A DNA stretch of 64,000 nucleotides from Hydrogenophaga sp. 2FB (GTDB lineage Bacteria; Pseudomonadota; Gammaproteobacteria; Burkholderiales; Burkholderiaceae_C), in the NCBI RefSeq assembly GCF_005503365.1, contig NZ_SCML01000015.1, forward strand, positions 46,547 to 110,546, read 5' to 3'. The notes under the pieces were generated by a model. It was given only the letters and a program-made list of their open reading frames with translations, did not search any database and was not told the DNA's origin. Position numbers and translations under genes: made by a program. Shown here piece after piece: positions 46,088-55,863 of the stretch; position 1 is the stretch's first letter; each line of letters begins with the position of its first letter.

Positions 46088-46747
46088 ATGTCCCGCAAAC
46101 CCACCAAAGGCTATTTCGTCCGTGGCCAGTTCGTCGCCCTCGGCAGCGAGCTCGACCAGGAACTCAAGCGCGAGCTCAAGGGCTCCGCCGAGATGAGCAA
46201 GACCGACCTCAAGAAGGAAAGCGATCGGCTGCAAGCGCTGGGCGAAAACCTGCTCACGCTGCGCTCGGACCTGATGCAGAAACTCGGCCTGTCGGAAAAG
46301 CTGGTGGACGCCGTGGCCGAGGCCAAGCGCATCACCAACTTCGAAGGCCGCCGCCGCCAGATGCAGTTCATCGGCAAGCTCATGCGCAAACTCGACGAAG
46401 AAACGGTCGCCGCCGTGGAAGCGGCGCTCGACGAGCAGAGCAAGGGCTCCGCGAAGGGCACGCTGTCGCTGCACATGGCCGAACAATGGCGCGACCGCCT
46501 GATCGCCGACGACGACGCCCTGACCGCCTGGATGCAGATGGACCCGCAAAGCGACGTGCAGCACCTGCGCGCGCTGATCCGCCAGGCGCGCAAGGACGCC
46601 CAAGCCACGCAGGCGCAGGAGCGCCCGGGCGAGGCGGTGCGCCACGGCAAGGCCTACCGCGAGATTTTCCAGACCGTCAAGGCCGCACTGAACCAGGGTG
46701 CGGACGATGACGGCGACGACATGCCCGCTGACGACGACCAGCCATGA
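46088..46747 (+). CDS. yjgA: Ribosome-associated protein YjgA (DarP), DUF615
   Basis: A 219-residue highly charged helical protein of the YjgA/DarP family, which helps late assembly of the 50S subunit. The core QRLQFIGKLMR-type helix appears as RRQMQFIGKLMRKLD near residue 95. The C-terminus is acidic. It is next to pmbA in divergent arrangement, as in E. coli. Confidence 0.92.
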   Translation: MSRKPTKGYFVRGQFVALGSELDQELKRELKGSAEMSKTDLKKESDRLQALGENLLTLRSDLMQKLGLSEKLVDAVAEAKRITNFEGRRRQMQFIGKLMRKLDEETVAAVEAALDEQSKGSAKGTLSLHMAEQWRDRLIADDDALTAWMQMDPQSDVQHLRALIRQARKDAQATQAQERPGEAVRHGKAYREIFQTVKAALNQGADDDGDDMPADDDQP

Positions 46748-46808
46748 GCGCAGTGCCTGGCCTTTCCCAAGCAAGCTCGCACCGCAGCCCGCCGGGCGAG
46801 GTACTCCA

Positions 46809-47411
46809 GTGAGCAACACCACCATCACCGCCGACCCGGTGCGCATCGGCATCGTGTCGATCAGCGACCGTGCCAGCAGCGGGGTGTACGAAGACAAGGG
46901 CCTGCCCGCGCTGCAGGACTGGCTCACGCGCGCGCTGCAAAACCCCATCACCTTCGAGCCGCGCCTGATCCCCGACGAAACGGAGCGCATCAGCGCCACG
47001 CTGATCGAACTGGTGGACGCCGGCTGCTCGCTCGTGCTCACCACCGGCGGCACCGGCCCCGCCCTGCGCGACGTGACGCCCGAGGCCACGCTGGCCGTGG
47101 CCCACAAGGAAATGCCGGGTTTTGGCGAACAGATGCGCCAGATCGGCCTGGCCTTCGTGCCCACCGCCATCCTCTCGCGCCAGGTGGCCGTGGTGAGGGA
47201 CAAGAGCCTGATCATCAACCTGCCCGGCCAACCCAAGGCGATTGCCGAAACGCTCGAAGGCCTGAAGAATGCCGATGGCACGCAGCGCGTCAACGGCATT
47301 TTTGCGGCCGTGCCGTATTGCATCGATCTGATCGGTGGCCCGTATCTCGAAACGCACGACGCGGTCTGCAAGGCCTTCCGCCCCAAGTCCGCCGTGCGCC
47401 CTGCCCGCTAA
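46809..47411 (+). CDS. mogA: Molybdopterin adenylyltransferase
   Basis: A 200-residue MogA/MoaB-fold enzyme that adenylates molybdopterin before Mo insertion, needed for enzymes such as NasA. The MPT site TTGGTGPALRDVTPEA is near residue 78 and IINLPGQPKAIAETL follows. I choose the GTG at 46809 (VSNTTITADPVRIGIVSISDRAS), since no ATG lies near the family start. It is 61 bases after yjgA. Confidence 0.92.
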   Translation: MSNTTITADPVRIGIVSISDRASSGVYEDKGLPALQDWLTRALQNPITFEPRLIPDETERISATLIELVDAGCSLVLTTGGTGPALRDVTPEATLAVAHKEMPGFGEQMRQIGLAFVPTAILSRQVAVVRDKSLIINLPGQPKAIAETLEGLKNADGTQRVNGIFAAVPYCIDLIGGPYLETHDAVCKAFRPKSAVRPAR

Positions 47412-47430
47412 CCTTTTCACGCGACCTGAC

Positions 47431-47907
47431 ATGAAGATCACCAAAGACACCATCGTCACCCTCACTTTCCGCGCCGTCGATGCCAAGGGCAAGGTGCTCG
47501 AAGACGGCAAGGAGCCGCGCGCCTACCTGCACGGCGGTTATGGCAACACGCTGCCGGGCGTGGAAATGGCCCTGGAAGGCCAGGAAAAGGGCTTCAACAC
47601 GACGATCAAGCTGCTGCCTTCGCTGGCCTTTGGCGAGCGCGACGAGAGCCTGGTGACCAGCATTTCAAAGAAGGACTTCCCGCCCGGCGTGAAGGTGGGC
47701 GGCCAGCTCGAAGGCCACGACGAGAAGGGCAACCGCCAGATCTTCACCGTCACCAAGATCAAGGGCGACACGGTGATGCTCGACGGCAACCACCCACTGG
47801 CGGGTGAGGACATCACGTTCACCTTGAACGTGATCGATGTGAAGGCGGCTTCGCCGGAAGAGATTTCGCACGGTCACGCCCACGGCGCGCACGGCCACCA
47901 CCACTGA
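47431..47907 (+). CDS. slyD: FKBP-type peptidyl-prolyl isomerase, SlyD-like
   Basis: A 158-residue PPIase with an inserted chaperone flap (IF domain), as in SlyD. It starts MKITKDTIVTLTFRAVDAKGKVLEDG and ends in a His-rich tail (HGHAHGAHGHHH) that could bind nickel or other metals. The PPIase core GYGNTLPGVEMALEGQEKG is intact. It is 19 bases after mogA. Confidence 0.92.
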   Translation: MKITKDTIVTLTFRAVDAKGKVLEDGKEPRAYLHGGYGNTLPGVEMALEGQEKGFNTTIKLLPSLAFGERDESLVTSISKKDFPPGVKVGGQLEGHDEKGNRQIFTVTKIKGDTVMLDGNHPLAGEDITFTLNVIDVKAASPEEISHGHAHGAHGHHH

Positions 47908-47928
47908 GCATCGGCCCGTGGGGAGGGT

Positions 47929-48699
47929 CTACTTCCCCACCAGCTGGTTGAGCTTTTCTTTCTCGAAGCACTCTTCGCGCGCCGCGTCCTGCGGCACGCA
48001 ATCGCTCGTCTTCGCTTCGGCCAGGGTTGCGATGGCCTGCCAGAGCAGCGCGATCTGGTGCTCCTGCCCGGCCGCGTTGTCGATCAGGCCGCGCATGGCC
48101 TGTGACAGCGGGTCGTCTTCCTGCGTGATGCCGTAGGCATTGAACTTCTGCCCCTGCTCGGCCACGTCGGCGCTCTCGCCGGTCTTGCTGAGGATGATGC
48201 GGGCGGGAATGCCCACCGCGGTCGCACCCGCCGGCACCGGCTTGATCACCACCGCGTTGCTGCCGATCTTGGCGCCATCGCCCACCAGAAAGCCGCCCAG
48301 CACCTTGGCGCCGGCGCTCACCACCACATCCTTGCCCAGCGTCGGGTGGCGCTTGGTGCCTTTGTAGAGCGAGGTGCCGCCCAGCGTCACGCCCTGGTAG
48401 ATGGTGCAGCCGTCGCCGATCTCGGCGGTTTCGCCCACCACCACGCCCATGGCATGGTCGAAGAATACGCGCTCGCCGAGCTGGGCGCCCGGGTGGATCT
48501 CGATGCCGGTGAACCAGCGCGAGATGTGCGAGATGAAGCGCCCCAGCCACTTGAAGCCATGGGTCCAGCACCAATGGGCCGGCCGGTGCAGCCAGACGGC
48601 ATGCAGGCCCGGGTAGCAGGTGATGACTTCCCAGGTGCTGCGCGCCGCGGGGTCGCGGTCGAGCACGCACTGGATGTCGGAACGGATGCGGTCAAACAT
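47929..48699 (-). CDS. cysE: Serine O-acetyltransferase
   Basis: A 256-residue left-handed beta-helix acetyltransferase that makes O-acetylserine for cysteine synthesis. The catalytic segment [22 protein letters not shown] (partial) and the hexapeptide repeats up to VGIPARII are clear. It is the short form without the full N-terminal helical domain of E. coli CysE, and has a divergent C-terminal tail. It converges with the slyD-like gene and is 11 bases after trmJ. Confidence 0.94.
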   Translation of the reverse strand: MFDRIRSDIQCVLDRDPAARSTWEVITCYPGLHAVWLHRPAHWCWTHGFKWLGRFISHISRWFTGIEIHPGAQLGERVFFDHAMGVVVGETAEIGDGCTIYQGVTLGGTSLYKGTKRHPTLGKDVVVSAGAKVLGGFLVGDGAKIGSNAVVIKPVPAGATAVGIPARIILSKTGESADVAEQGQKFNAYGITQEDDPLSQAMRGLIDNAAGQEHQIALLWQAIATLAEAKTSDCVPQDAAREECFEKEKLNQLVGK

Positions 48700-48710
48700 A
48701 TGGCGGCAGT

Positions 48711-49454
48711 CTATCGCTTCGCCTTGTCGGCGATCTGCAGCATGGCCTTGGCGACACCTCGCAGAATGTGGACTTCCTCATCACTCGGCGCGGCCCGGTT
48801 GAAAAGCTGGTTGAGGCGCGGCATGAGCTTCTTGGGCGCGGCAGGGTCGAGAAAGTCCACCGCCACCAGCGCCTGTTCCAGGTGGTCGAGCATGCCGGAC
48901 AGGGCCTTGGCATCGGCCTGCGACCGCTCGGCCTCCACCGCGGACACCGGCGCGTCGAAGCCACCGAGCGCCTGGCGCCAGTCGTAGGCGATCAACTGCA
49001 CGGCGGCAGCCAGGTTGAGCGACCCGAAGTTGGGCGCGGTCGGGATGCTGAGCGCGACGTGGCAGCGGTACACGTCTTCGTTGCGCATGCCAAAACGCTC
49101 GGAGCCGAACAGAAAGGCCACGCCCTGCGGTGGCGGCCCGCTGGCGCCGAACAGGGTGGCGAAATGCGCGCGTGGCGCGCGCGTGGGGGGGCCGAAGTCG
49201 CGCGGGGTCATGGCGGTGGCGCAGAGGTGGCTCATGCCGTCGAGCGCTTCGTCGAGTGTGTCGACGATCCGCGCCTTGGCCAGCACGTCGTTGGCGCCGC
49301 TGGCGCGCTGGATCGTTTCCTCGCGGCGCAGCACATTGGCCCAACGCGGCTGCACCAGCACGAGGTCGTCAAAACCCATGACTTTCATGGCGCGGGCGAC
49401 GCCGCCTACATTGCCGGCGTGGCTGGTCTGGATCAGGACAAAACGGGTGCGCAT
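48711..49454 (-). CDS. trmJ: tRNA (Cm32/Um32) methyltransferase TrmJ
   Basis: A 247-residue SPOUT-family 2'-O-methyltransferase that modifies position 32 of several tRNAs. It starts [24 protein letters not shown], and the knot motifs [19 protein letters not shown] and [18 protein letters not shown] are complete. It is divergent from suhB. Confidence 0.95.
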   Translation of the reverse strand: MRTRFVLIQTSHAGNVGGVARAMKVMGFDDLVLVQPRWANVLRREETIQRASGANDVLAKARIVDTLDEALDGMSHLCATAMTPRDFGPPTRAPRAHFATLFGASGPPPQGVAFLFGSERFGMRNEDVYRCHVALSIPTAPNFGSLNLAAAVQLIAYDWRQALGGFDAPVSAVEAERSQADAKALSGMLDHLEQALVAVDFLDPAAPKKLMPRLNQLFNRAAPSDEEVHILRGVAKAMLQIADKAKR

Positions 49455-49576
49455 GCGAGAAGGGGTCGGGACGGTAAAATCCCGGGTATTGTCGCCGCCC
49501 GCATTGCCGGGTTGCGCTCCACCTGCTCATCCACTGTCGCGCGCTCTGCCCCAGAGCACGCCGAGGTTCACAATTC

Positions 49577-50509
49577 ATGTCGTCCACACTCCACCCCATG
49601 CTCAACGTGGCCATCAAGGCCGCACGCACCGCTGGCACCCTCATCAACCGCGCCGCGCTGGACGTGGAGTCGGTCCGGGTCTCGGTCAAACAGACCAACG
49701 ATTTCGTGACCGAGGTCGACCAGGCCGCCGAGGCCGCAATCATCGACACCCTGCTCACCGCCTACCCCGATCACGCGATCTGGGCCGAAGAATCGGGCAA
49801 GCGCCCGGGCAAACATGGCGGCGCCGACCACACCTGGATCATCGACCCGCTGGACGGCACCACCAACTTCATTCACGGCTTCCCGGTCTACTGCGTGAGC
49901 ATCGCGCTCATGGTGGGCAACCGCATCGAACAGGCCGTGGTCTACGACCCCTCCCGCAACGACCTCTTCTGCGCCACGCGCGGGCGCGGCGCCTACATGA
50001 ACGACCGCCGCGTCCGTGTGGCCAAGCGCACCACGCTGCGCGACTGCCTGATCTCCACCGGCTTCCCGTTCCGCCCGGGCGACTCGTTCCAGACCTACCT
50101 GCAGATGTTCGGTGACGTGATGCCGCGCGTGGCCGGCGTGCGCCGCCCCGGCTCGGCCGCGCTCGACCTGGCCTACGTGGCCGCGGGCTTCACCGACGGT
50201 TTCTTCGAAATGGGCCTCTCGCCCTGGGACGTCGCCGCCGGCGCGCTGCTGGTGACCGAGGCGGGCGGTTTGATCGGCAACTTCACGGGCGAAGCCGACT
50301 TCCTGGAGCAGAAGGAATGCCTGGCCGCCAACCCGAAGATCTACGGCCAGCTGGTGGGCCTGACGGGCAAATACAGCAAATTCGCCAGCGCGGGCGACAA
50401 GGCCGCGGTGCGCCAGGCCCGCGCCTCGGCGGTCGCAGCGGCGGCTCCCGCGCAAGCACCGTCCGCGCCGGACGGTGCCGCACCCGCCAGCGAAGACGCA
50501 CCGTTCTGA
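49577..50509 (+). CDS. suhB: Inositol-1-monophosphatase family protein SuhB
   Basis: A 310-residue Mg-dependent phosphatase of the SuhB family; in E. coli SuhB also takes part in rRNA antitermination complexes. Metal-site motifs [21 protein letters not shown] and [12 protein letters not shown] are all present. It exceeds the E. coli length by an Ala/Pro-rich C-terminal tail of about 40 residues. Confidence 0.94.
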   Translation: MSSTLHPMLNVAIKAARTAGTLINRAALDVESVRVSVKQTNDFVTEVDQAAEAAIIDTLLTAYPDHAIWAEESGKRPGKHGGADHTWIIDPLDGTTNFIHGFPVYCVSIALMVGNRIEQAVVYDPSRNDLFCATRGRGAYMNDRRVRVAKRTTLRDCLISTGFPFRPGDSFQTYLQMFGDVMPRVAGVRRPGSAALDLAYVAAGFTDGFFEMGLSPWDVAAGALLVTEAGGLIGNFTGEADFLEQKECLAANPKIYGQLVGLTGKYSKFASAGDKAAVRQARASAVAAAAPAQAPSAPDGAAPASEDAPF

Positions 50510-50532
50510 ATGGCCGCGGCGGGCTCAGCCTC

Positions 50533-53500
50533 TCAGGCCCGCGGCAAACGCAGCCAGAACGTGGCGCCCTCGCCCGGCCACGATTCGGCCCAGACGCGGC
50601 CCCCATGGCGCTCGACGATGCGCGCCACGATCGCCAACCCCACCCCCATGCCGGGCACGCTGCTGCCGGTGTGCAGGCGCTGAAACAGGCCAAACAGTTT
50701 GTCGGCGTGCGCCATGTCGAAACCCATGCCGTTGTCGCGCACGAAGTAAACGCACTGTTCCGCGTCATAACCCACCACCAGCTCGGGCTGCGCGAGGTGG
50801 CTGGAGTACTTGAGGGCGTTGTCCATCAGGTTGGCGAACACCTGGCGCAACAGGGTGGCGTCGCCCAGTGCGAACGGCATGGTGTCGATGCGGATGCGCG
50901 CGTGCGGGGCCTGTGAGGCCAGCGCGTCGGCCACGGAATGCGCGAGGGCGCCCATGTCGACCGGCACTGCATCGAGGTCCACCCGCACCACGCGCAACAG
51001 CTCGAGCATGTCGGTGATCATCTGGCCCATGTTGCGCGAGGAGCGTGCGATGCGCTCGAACATGTCGCGCCCGTTCGGGCTCAGGCGATCGGCCTCTTCT
51101 TCCAGCACGATGGCGGCGAAGCCGTTCACCGAGCGCAGCGGCGAGCGCAGGTCGTGCGCAATGGAGTACGAGATGGCCTCCATGTCGCGCATCGAGCGTT
51201 CCAGCTCGGCGGTGCGCGCGGTCACGCGCTGCTCCAGGCTGGCGTTGAGCGCTCTCACCTGCTCCTGCGCGGCCACGCGCTCGGTGATGTCCAGGTGCGT
51301 GCCCGACATGAACAGGCCCCGGCCTTGCGCATCGCGCTTGTGCACCCGCCCGCGGGTGTTGACCCAGACCCAGTGCCCCGACTTGTGGCGCATGCGGATG
51401 TCGCATTCGTAATAGGGCAGCGCGCCGCTCAGGTGGCGGTCGCGGATGGCATCGGCCATCTTGAGATCGTCGGGGTGAACCAGCGCCTCCCAAGTCTCGG
51501 CGCGCATGGGTGCCAACTCGCTCAGGGTGTAACCCAGCATTTCGGCCCAGCGGGCGTTCACCGTCAATGCGTTGTCGACCAGGTTGTTTTCCCAGATGCC
51601 GGGCCGCGTGGCTTCGAGCACCCAGGCCAGGCGCTGCCGTTCCTCGCGCAACGCTTCCTGCGCCTGCATGTAGGAGCTCACGTCGGAGAAGGTGCGCACC
51701 AGGCCGCCGCCGGGCAGCGAACGGGTGCGCATTTCCAGCGTGCGGCCGTCCTGCGTCTTGCGCCAGTATTTTTCGGGCGACGGCACCGTTTGCACGCCGT
51801 GCAACACGTGGCTGTGCGCCACCGGGTCGACCCAGGCCAGGCCCGGGCCGAAATCGCCGCGTTCGGTCTGGAATCGCAGCACCTGGTCCGTCGTGGGCTG
51901 CCCCTGCAGCAAGGCCTCGGGGAGGTCCAGCATTTCGAGCAGGCGGCGGTTGTAGGCCGTGATGTGGTTGTTCTCGTCCACCCGGCACAGTCCCTGGTCG
52001 ATGCTGTCCAGCGTGGCCTGCAGGTCCAGGCTTTTTTCGGTCAGAAGCGCGCTGGTGACCTCCAGTTGCTCGCGGGTGCGGCGGCGCTCCATGTGGCCGC
52101 GCCAGGCCATCACCAGCTGGCGCACGGCGCCCAGGAGCGGTTGCAGGAATTCGATGTCTTCTTCGCTGTAGCCACCGGGCTGGTTGGCCAGGCCGACCAT
52201 GGCCACAAGCCGGTCGCCCACTGCCAGCGGCACGCCGAGGAAGGCGCTCATGTGCGGATGCCCGCCGGGCAGGCCGCCGGCTTTGGGGTGGTGCGCGGGA
52301 TCGTTGGCGATCACCGGTTGGCCGGTCAGCATCGCGTGCCCGAACAGCGTGTGGAGGCTGCGAAAAGCCATGCCCGACGCGGCCTGGCTCGCGTACATCA
52401 GCCGCGAGGCCTCGTCCCAGGCGATGTTGGTGATCGCGCTGGTGCGCAGGTAGGGCTTGCCGTCGTCCCCGTAGAGCACCTCGCCGACGAAACCGAACGC
52501 GCTGCCGGTGACGGACAGGAACGCCTGCAGCAGCCCTTCGAAGGCCTTGCGCTTGTCGTCGGCCTCGATGTAGTCGGTCTGGGCCGCGCGCACCGCTTCC
52601 AGCATGCGGTGCTGGCGTTCGAGCTTTTGTGCGGCCAGCCGGCTGGCCGTCACGTCGGTGGAGAAGCCGTGCCAGACCACCGAGCCGTCGGCCTCGCGCT
52701 GTGGCACGGCCTCCACCTGGTGCCAGCGCACACCGGCCTGGGGCAGGCATACCCGGTAGATCTGGCGCCAGGCGGTGAGGTGCCGCGCCGATGCGTTCAA
52801 GGAGGCGATTACCTCGGCGCGGTCGTCGGGGTGCACGCGGTCGAACAGGATGCTGGCGTCGTGCTCCAGTTCCTGCGGCGCGATTTCCAGCATGGTGCGC
52901 GCGACGTTGTTCACATAGGTGATCGCGCTCGTGCCATCGGGCCGCAGGCGGGCTTCGTACATCATGCCGGGCACACGGGCGGCGATGTTCTGCAGCAGCT
53001 TGAACTGTTCGGCCAGCCGCTCGCTGGCTTCGCGCTCGGCGGTGATGTCCTGCACCACACCGAAGTCGGTCTGGGGGTTGCCGGCCACGGTGGTCTGGCC
53101 GATGCGGGTGCGCAAGCGGCGCTGTTGCCCGTCCGGTGTTTGCCAGCGGTACTCGACCTCGCGGCCATCCATGGCCGCGCGGGCTTCCAGCCACGCTGGA
53201 AAGTCATCCGGGTGGATGCCGGCGCGCCCGGCTGCGCGGTTGATCGTCGGGCTGGCCTGCAGGCCGGTGATCTCGTACATGCCGGGCGACCAGATCACGT
53301 CCTGTTCGTTTTCGGCGTTGGTCCAGTGGCCCACGCGGGCCATCCGCTCGATCGCCGCGTGCAGTTCCACCTGTTGCTGCAAACGCAGGTTGGCTTCGCG
53401 CAGCGCCTGCTCGCTGCGCGCCCGGGCGGCATCGGCCTCGAATTCCGTGGTGGCCTCGGTCAGGTAGATCAGCACCGCGGGCTCGTCGTCCACCGTCAGC

Positions 53501-53850
53501 ACGGTGGCGTTCAGGCGCACGCGGTGTGCCACGCCATCGCGCAGGCGCAGGTATTGCACCTCGTCGGCCGGCGGCCCCTCGTTCAGGTAGCGCGCGCGGG
53601 CCTCGGCGCTGGGCCAGTGCCCGATCTCCACCGTCGTGCGGCCGATCACGTCCTCGCGGCGCAAGCCGGTGAGCCGCTGCCAGGCGTCGTTGACGGCGAG
53701 CAGGCGGCCATCGCACAGCCGCGTGACGGTGGCCGCCAGGGGCGCGGCCATGAACAGGGTGTCGAAGGGCAAGCCCACCGCCGCGCTCGGCAACGCGGGT
53801 ATCGCTGCGTCCTTCTTGGAGGACTCCGGTCCGGGAGCTGCTGCGGCCAT
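50533..53850 (-). CDS. Soluble multi-PAS/GAF sensor histidine kinase
   Basis: A 1105-residue kinase without transmembrane segments. I see about five PAS domains (roughly residues 25-135, 165-280, 290-415, 610-720 and 740-865, several with PAC ends such as FGVVQDITAERE and GTHLDITERVAA) and a GAF domain (about 425-590). The HisKA box AISYSIAHDLRSPLRS has the phospho-His near 899, followed by the N box FANLMDNALKYSS, DNGMGFD and GMGVGLAIV. The layout resembles phytochrome-type kinases. The ATG at 53850 is preferred. No response regulator is adjacent on this strand, and the signal is unknown. Confidence 0.87.
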   Translation of the reverse strand: MAAAAPGPESSKKDAAIPALPSAAVGLPFDTLFMAAPLAATVTRLCDGRLLAVNDAWQRLTGLRREDVIGRTTVEIGHWPSAEARARYLNEGPPADEVQYLRLRDGVAHRVRLNATVLTVDDEPAVLIYLTEATTEFEADAARARSEQALREANLRLQQQVELHAAIERMARVGHWTNAENEQDVIWSPGMYEITGLQASPTINRAAGRAGIHPDDFPAWLEARAAMDGREVEYRWQTPDGQQRRLRTRIGQTTVAGNPQTDFGVVQDITAEREASERLAEQFKLLQNIAARVPGMMYEARLRPDGTSAITYVNNVARTMLEIAPQELEHDASILFDRVHPDDRAEVIASLNASARHLTAWRQIYRVCLPQAGVRWHQVEAVPQREADGSVVWHGFSTDVTASRLAAQKLERQHRMLEAVRAAQTDYIEADDKRKAFEGLLQAFLSVTGSAFGFVGEVLYGDDGKPYLRTSAITNIAWDEASRLMYASQAASGMAFRSLHTLFGHAMLTGQPVIANDPAHHPKAGGLPGGHPHMSAFLGVPLAVGDRLVAMVGLANQPGGYSEEDIEFLQPLLGAVRQLVMAWRGHMERRRTREQLEVTSALLTEKSLDLQATLDSIDQGLCRVDENNHITAYNRRLLEMLDLPEALLQGQPTTDQVLRFQTERGDFGPGLAWVDPVAHSHVLHGVQTVPSPEKYWRKTQDGRTLEMRTRSLPGGGLVRTFSDVSSYMQAQEALREERQRLAWVLEATRPGIWENNLVDNALTVNARWAEMLGYTLSELAPMRAETWEALVHPDDLKMADAIRDRHLSGALPYYECDIRMRHKSGHWVWVNTRGRVHKRDAQGRGLFMSGTHLDITERVAAQEQVRALNASLEQRVTARTAELERSMRDMEAISYSIAHDLRSPLRSVNGFAAIVLEEEADRLSPNGRDMFERIARSSRNMGQMITDMLELLRVVRVDLDAVPVDMGALAHSVADALASQAPHARIRIDTMPFALGDATLLRQVFANLMDNALKYSSHLAQPELVVGYDAEQCVYFVRDNGMGFDMAHADKLFGLFQRLHTGSSVPGMGVGLAIVARIVERHGGRVWAESWPGEGATFWLRLPRA

Positions 53851-53967
53851 GCGGTATGCGGTTGGGAGTGGGGAAACTGCAGTGCATTGTGCCGGACTGT
53901 CCAGGCGACGCACGTTCCTCCAAAATAGGGCGGCCCGAACGGCCATTTCAACGCAAAGGAGCGCCCG

Positions 53968-55863
53968 CTGAAACCCACTTCGCTGCGCCAGCAACTCACG
54001 CTCGCGGCGCTGCTCACGACCTTCCTGGCGATCCTGCTGAGCGCCGGCGCGCTGCTCACCTACGAGTACAGCCTGTACCGCAACGCGGGTGTGGCCGACA
54101 TGCGCGCCCAGGCCGACCTGATCGCCCGCTCCACCGCCACCGCGGTGGAATCGAGGGATGCCAAGGCGGCCTGGGAGGTCCTGTACCTGCTGCGCAAACA
54201 ACCCCGCATCCGCGCGGCGGCGGTGTATGGCGCCGACGGCGCGCTGCTGGCGTTTCACACCCCCACGCCCGATGCCTTGCCCTCGCGCATCGCGCCCGAT
54301 GCGCCCACCTGGGGGCCGAGCTTCAGCGGCTCCACGCTGGAGATGACCCATGCCATCGAACGCGATGGCCAACGCCTGGGTGTGCTGTACCTGAAGGCGG
54401 AACACGGTGTGTGGGACCGGTTCGCGGACTTCGCGCTGATCGTGCTCGCGGTCAGCGCGGTGAGCCTGGCCGCGTCGTTCTACCTCTTCGTTCACCTGCA
54501 ACGCCGCCTCTCCGTGCCGCTGGAGAAGATGACCGAGGTGGCGCGCGAGGTGATCGGCAGCCACAACTGGGCGCTGCGGGCGCCGGCCACCCACTACAAG
54601 GACGTGGGCCTGCTCGTCGACGCGTTCAACCGCATGCTGTCCGAATGCGAGACGCGAACCAGCGAACTCGAGCGCGAGATGGTGACGCGCCAGGGCGTCG
54701 AACACGAGCTGCGCAAGGCCGATCGGCAAAAGGACGAATTCCTCGCCACGCTCGCGCACGAGCTGCGCAACCCGCTCTCGCCCATGACCAGCGCCGTGGC
54801 CTTGCTGCAGATGCCGGCGGCCACGCCCCAGGCGCGCGACAAGGCGCTGGCGGTACTCGAGCGCCAGCTCAAGCACATGGTGCGGCTGATCAACGATCTG
54901 CTGGACGCCTCGCGCGTGGCCACCGGCAAGCTCTCGCTCAACCTGGAGACGGTGGACATCGGCGAACTGCTGAGCGCCGCCGCGCAGGGGGCGCAAGAGC
55001 TCGCCAGCCACCAGGGCCTGCAACTGGCGCTGCACGCGCCGGACGAGGCGCTGTACGTGCAAGGCGACACCATCCGCCTGACGCAGGTGTTTGCCAACCT
55101 GCTGAGCAACGCCTGCCGCTACACCTTGCAAGGCGGGCGTGTGGACATCGGGCTCAGCGCCGAAGAAGGCTGGGTGAAGGTGGCCGTCGTCGACACCGGC
55201 ATCGGCGTGGAGCCCGGCATGCAGGAGCGCATCTTCGACCTGTTCGAGCAGGTGGACAAGACGCTGCAGCGCGGCAACACCGGCCTGGGCGTGGGCCTGA
55301 CCCTGTCGCGCCAGATCATCCAGTTGCACCAGGGCATGCTGTCCATGCACAGCGAGGGCTTGAACCGCGGTTCGAGCTTCACGGTGCGCCTGCCGCGCGT
55401 GAGCGGCCCCGCGCCAGCCGCCGGCGAGCATGCCGCGCTGGAATCCGTGCAGCCTCCACGTTCACTGCGCATTCTGGTCGCGGACGACAACGTCGATCTG
55501 ACCGAGAGCTTCGCGGAAATCCTGTCTTCAAAAGGCCATCGGGTGACCGTGGTTCACGATGGCGAAGCGGCCGTGCGCCACGCGCGCGAGAACCCGCCCC
55601 ACATCGCCCTGCTCGACATCGGCATGCCCAAGCTCGACGGCTACCAGGTCGCGCGCCAGTTGCGGGCCGACCCGCTCACGCAGGGCATTCACCTGGTGGC
55701 GATCACCGGCTGGGGCCAGGCGACCGACCGGGAAGCCGCGCGCATGGCCGGGTTCGACCACCACCTGCTCAAACCGGTCGGCCCGGAGGAACTCGTCCGT
55801 GTGCTGGATGGGCTGCACTCGGACTTTCAGACCTCCCATCCGGGCGATCTGCCCGATCACTGA
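53968..55863 (+). CDS. Membrane hybrid sensor histidine kinase, probable CTG start
   Basis: A predicted 631-residue hybrid kinase: TM1 (about 10-30), a periplasmic sensor, TM2 (near 155-175), HAMP, HisKA with His264 (ATLAHELRNPLSP), HATPase, and a C-terminal receiver with Asp550 (LLDIGMPKLDG). From the in-frame TAG near 53926 to the coding body there is no ATG, GTG or TTG before TM1; AAAGGAG lies a few bases before a CTG at 53968 that starts LKPTSLRQQLTLAALLTTF. A GTG at 54091 would remove TM1. It converges with rpoN, overlapping by 7 bases. Confidence 0.8.
   Translation: MKPTSLRQQLTLAALLTTFLAILLSAGALLTYEYSLYRNAGVADMRAQADLIARSTATAVESRDAKAAWEVLYLLRKQPRIRAAAVYGADGALLAFHTPTPDALPSRIAPDAPTWGPSFSGSTLEMTHAIERDGQRLGVLYLKAEHGVWDRFADFALIVLAVSAVSLAASFYLFVHLQRRLSVPLEKMTEVAREVIGSHNWALRAPATHYKDVGLLVDAFNRMLSECETRTSELEREMVTRQGVEHELRKADRQKDEFLATLAHELRNPLSPMTSAVALLQMPAATPQARDKALAVLERQLKHMVRLINDLLDASRVATGKLSLNLETVDIGELLSAAAQGAQELASHQGLQLALHAPDEALYVQGDTIRLTQVFANLLSNACRYTLQGGRVDIGLSAEEGWVKVAVVDTGIGVEPGMQERIFDLFEQVDKTLQRGNTGLGVGLTLSRQIIQLHQGMLSMHSEGLNRGSSFTVRLPRVSGPAPAAGEHAALESVQPPRSLRILVADDNVDLTESFAEILSSKGHRVTVVHDGEAAVRHARENPPHIALLDIGMPKLDGYQVARQLRADPLTQGIHLVAITGWGQATDREAARMAGFDHHLLKPVGPEELVRVLDGLHSDFQTSHPGDLPDH

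Noticed and set aside
53851..55431. N-terminal extension of the PAS kinase through the region opposite the hybrid kinase
   Set aside because: The extension is antisense to a well-supported hybrid kinase and lacks domain content; ATG 53850 is a better start.
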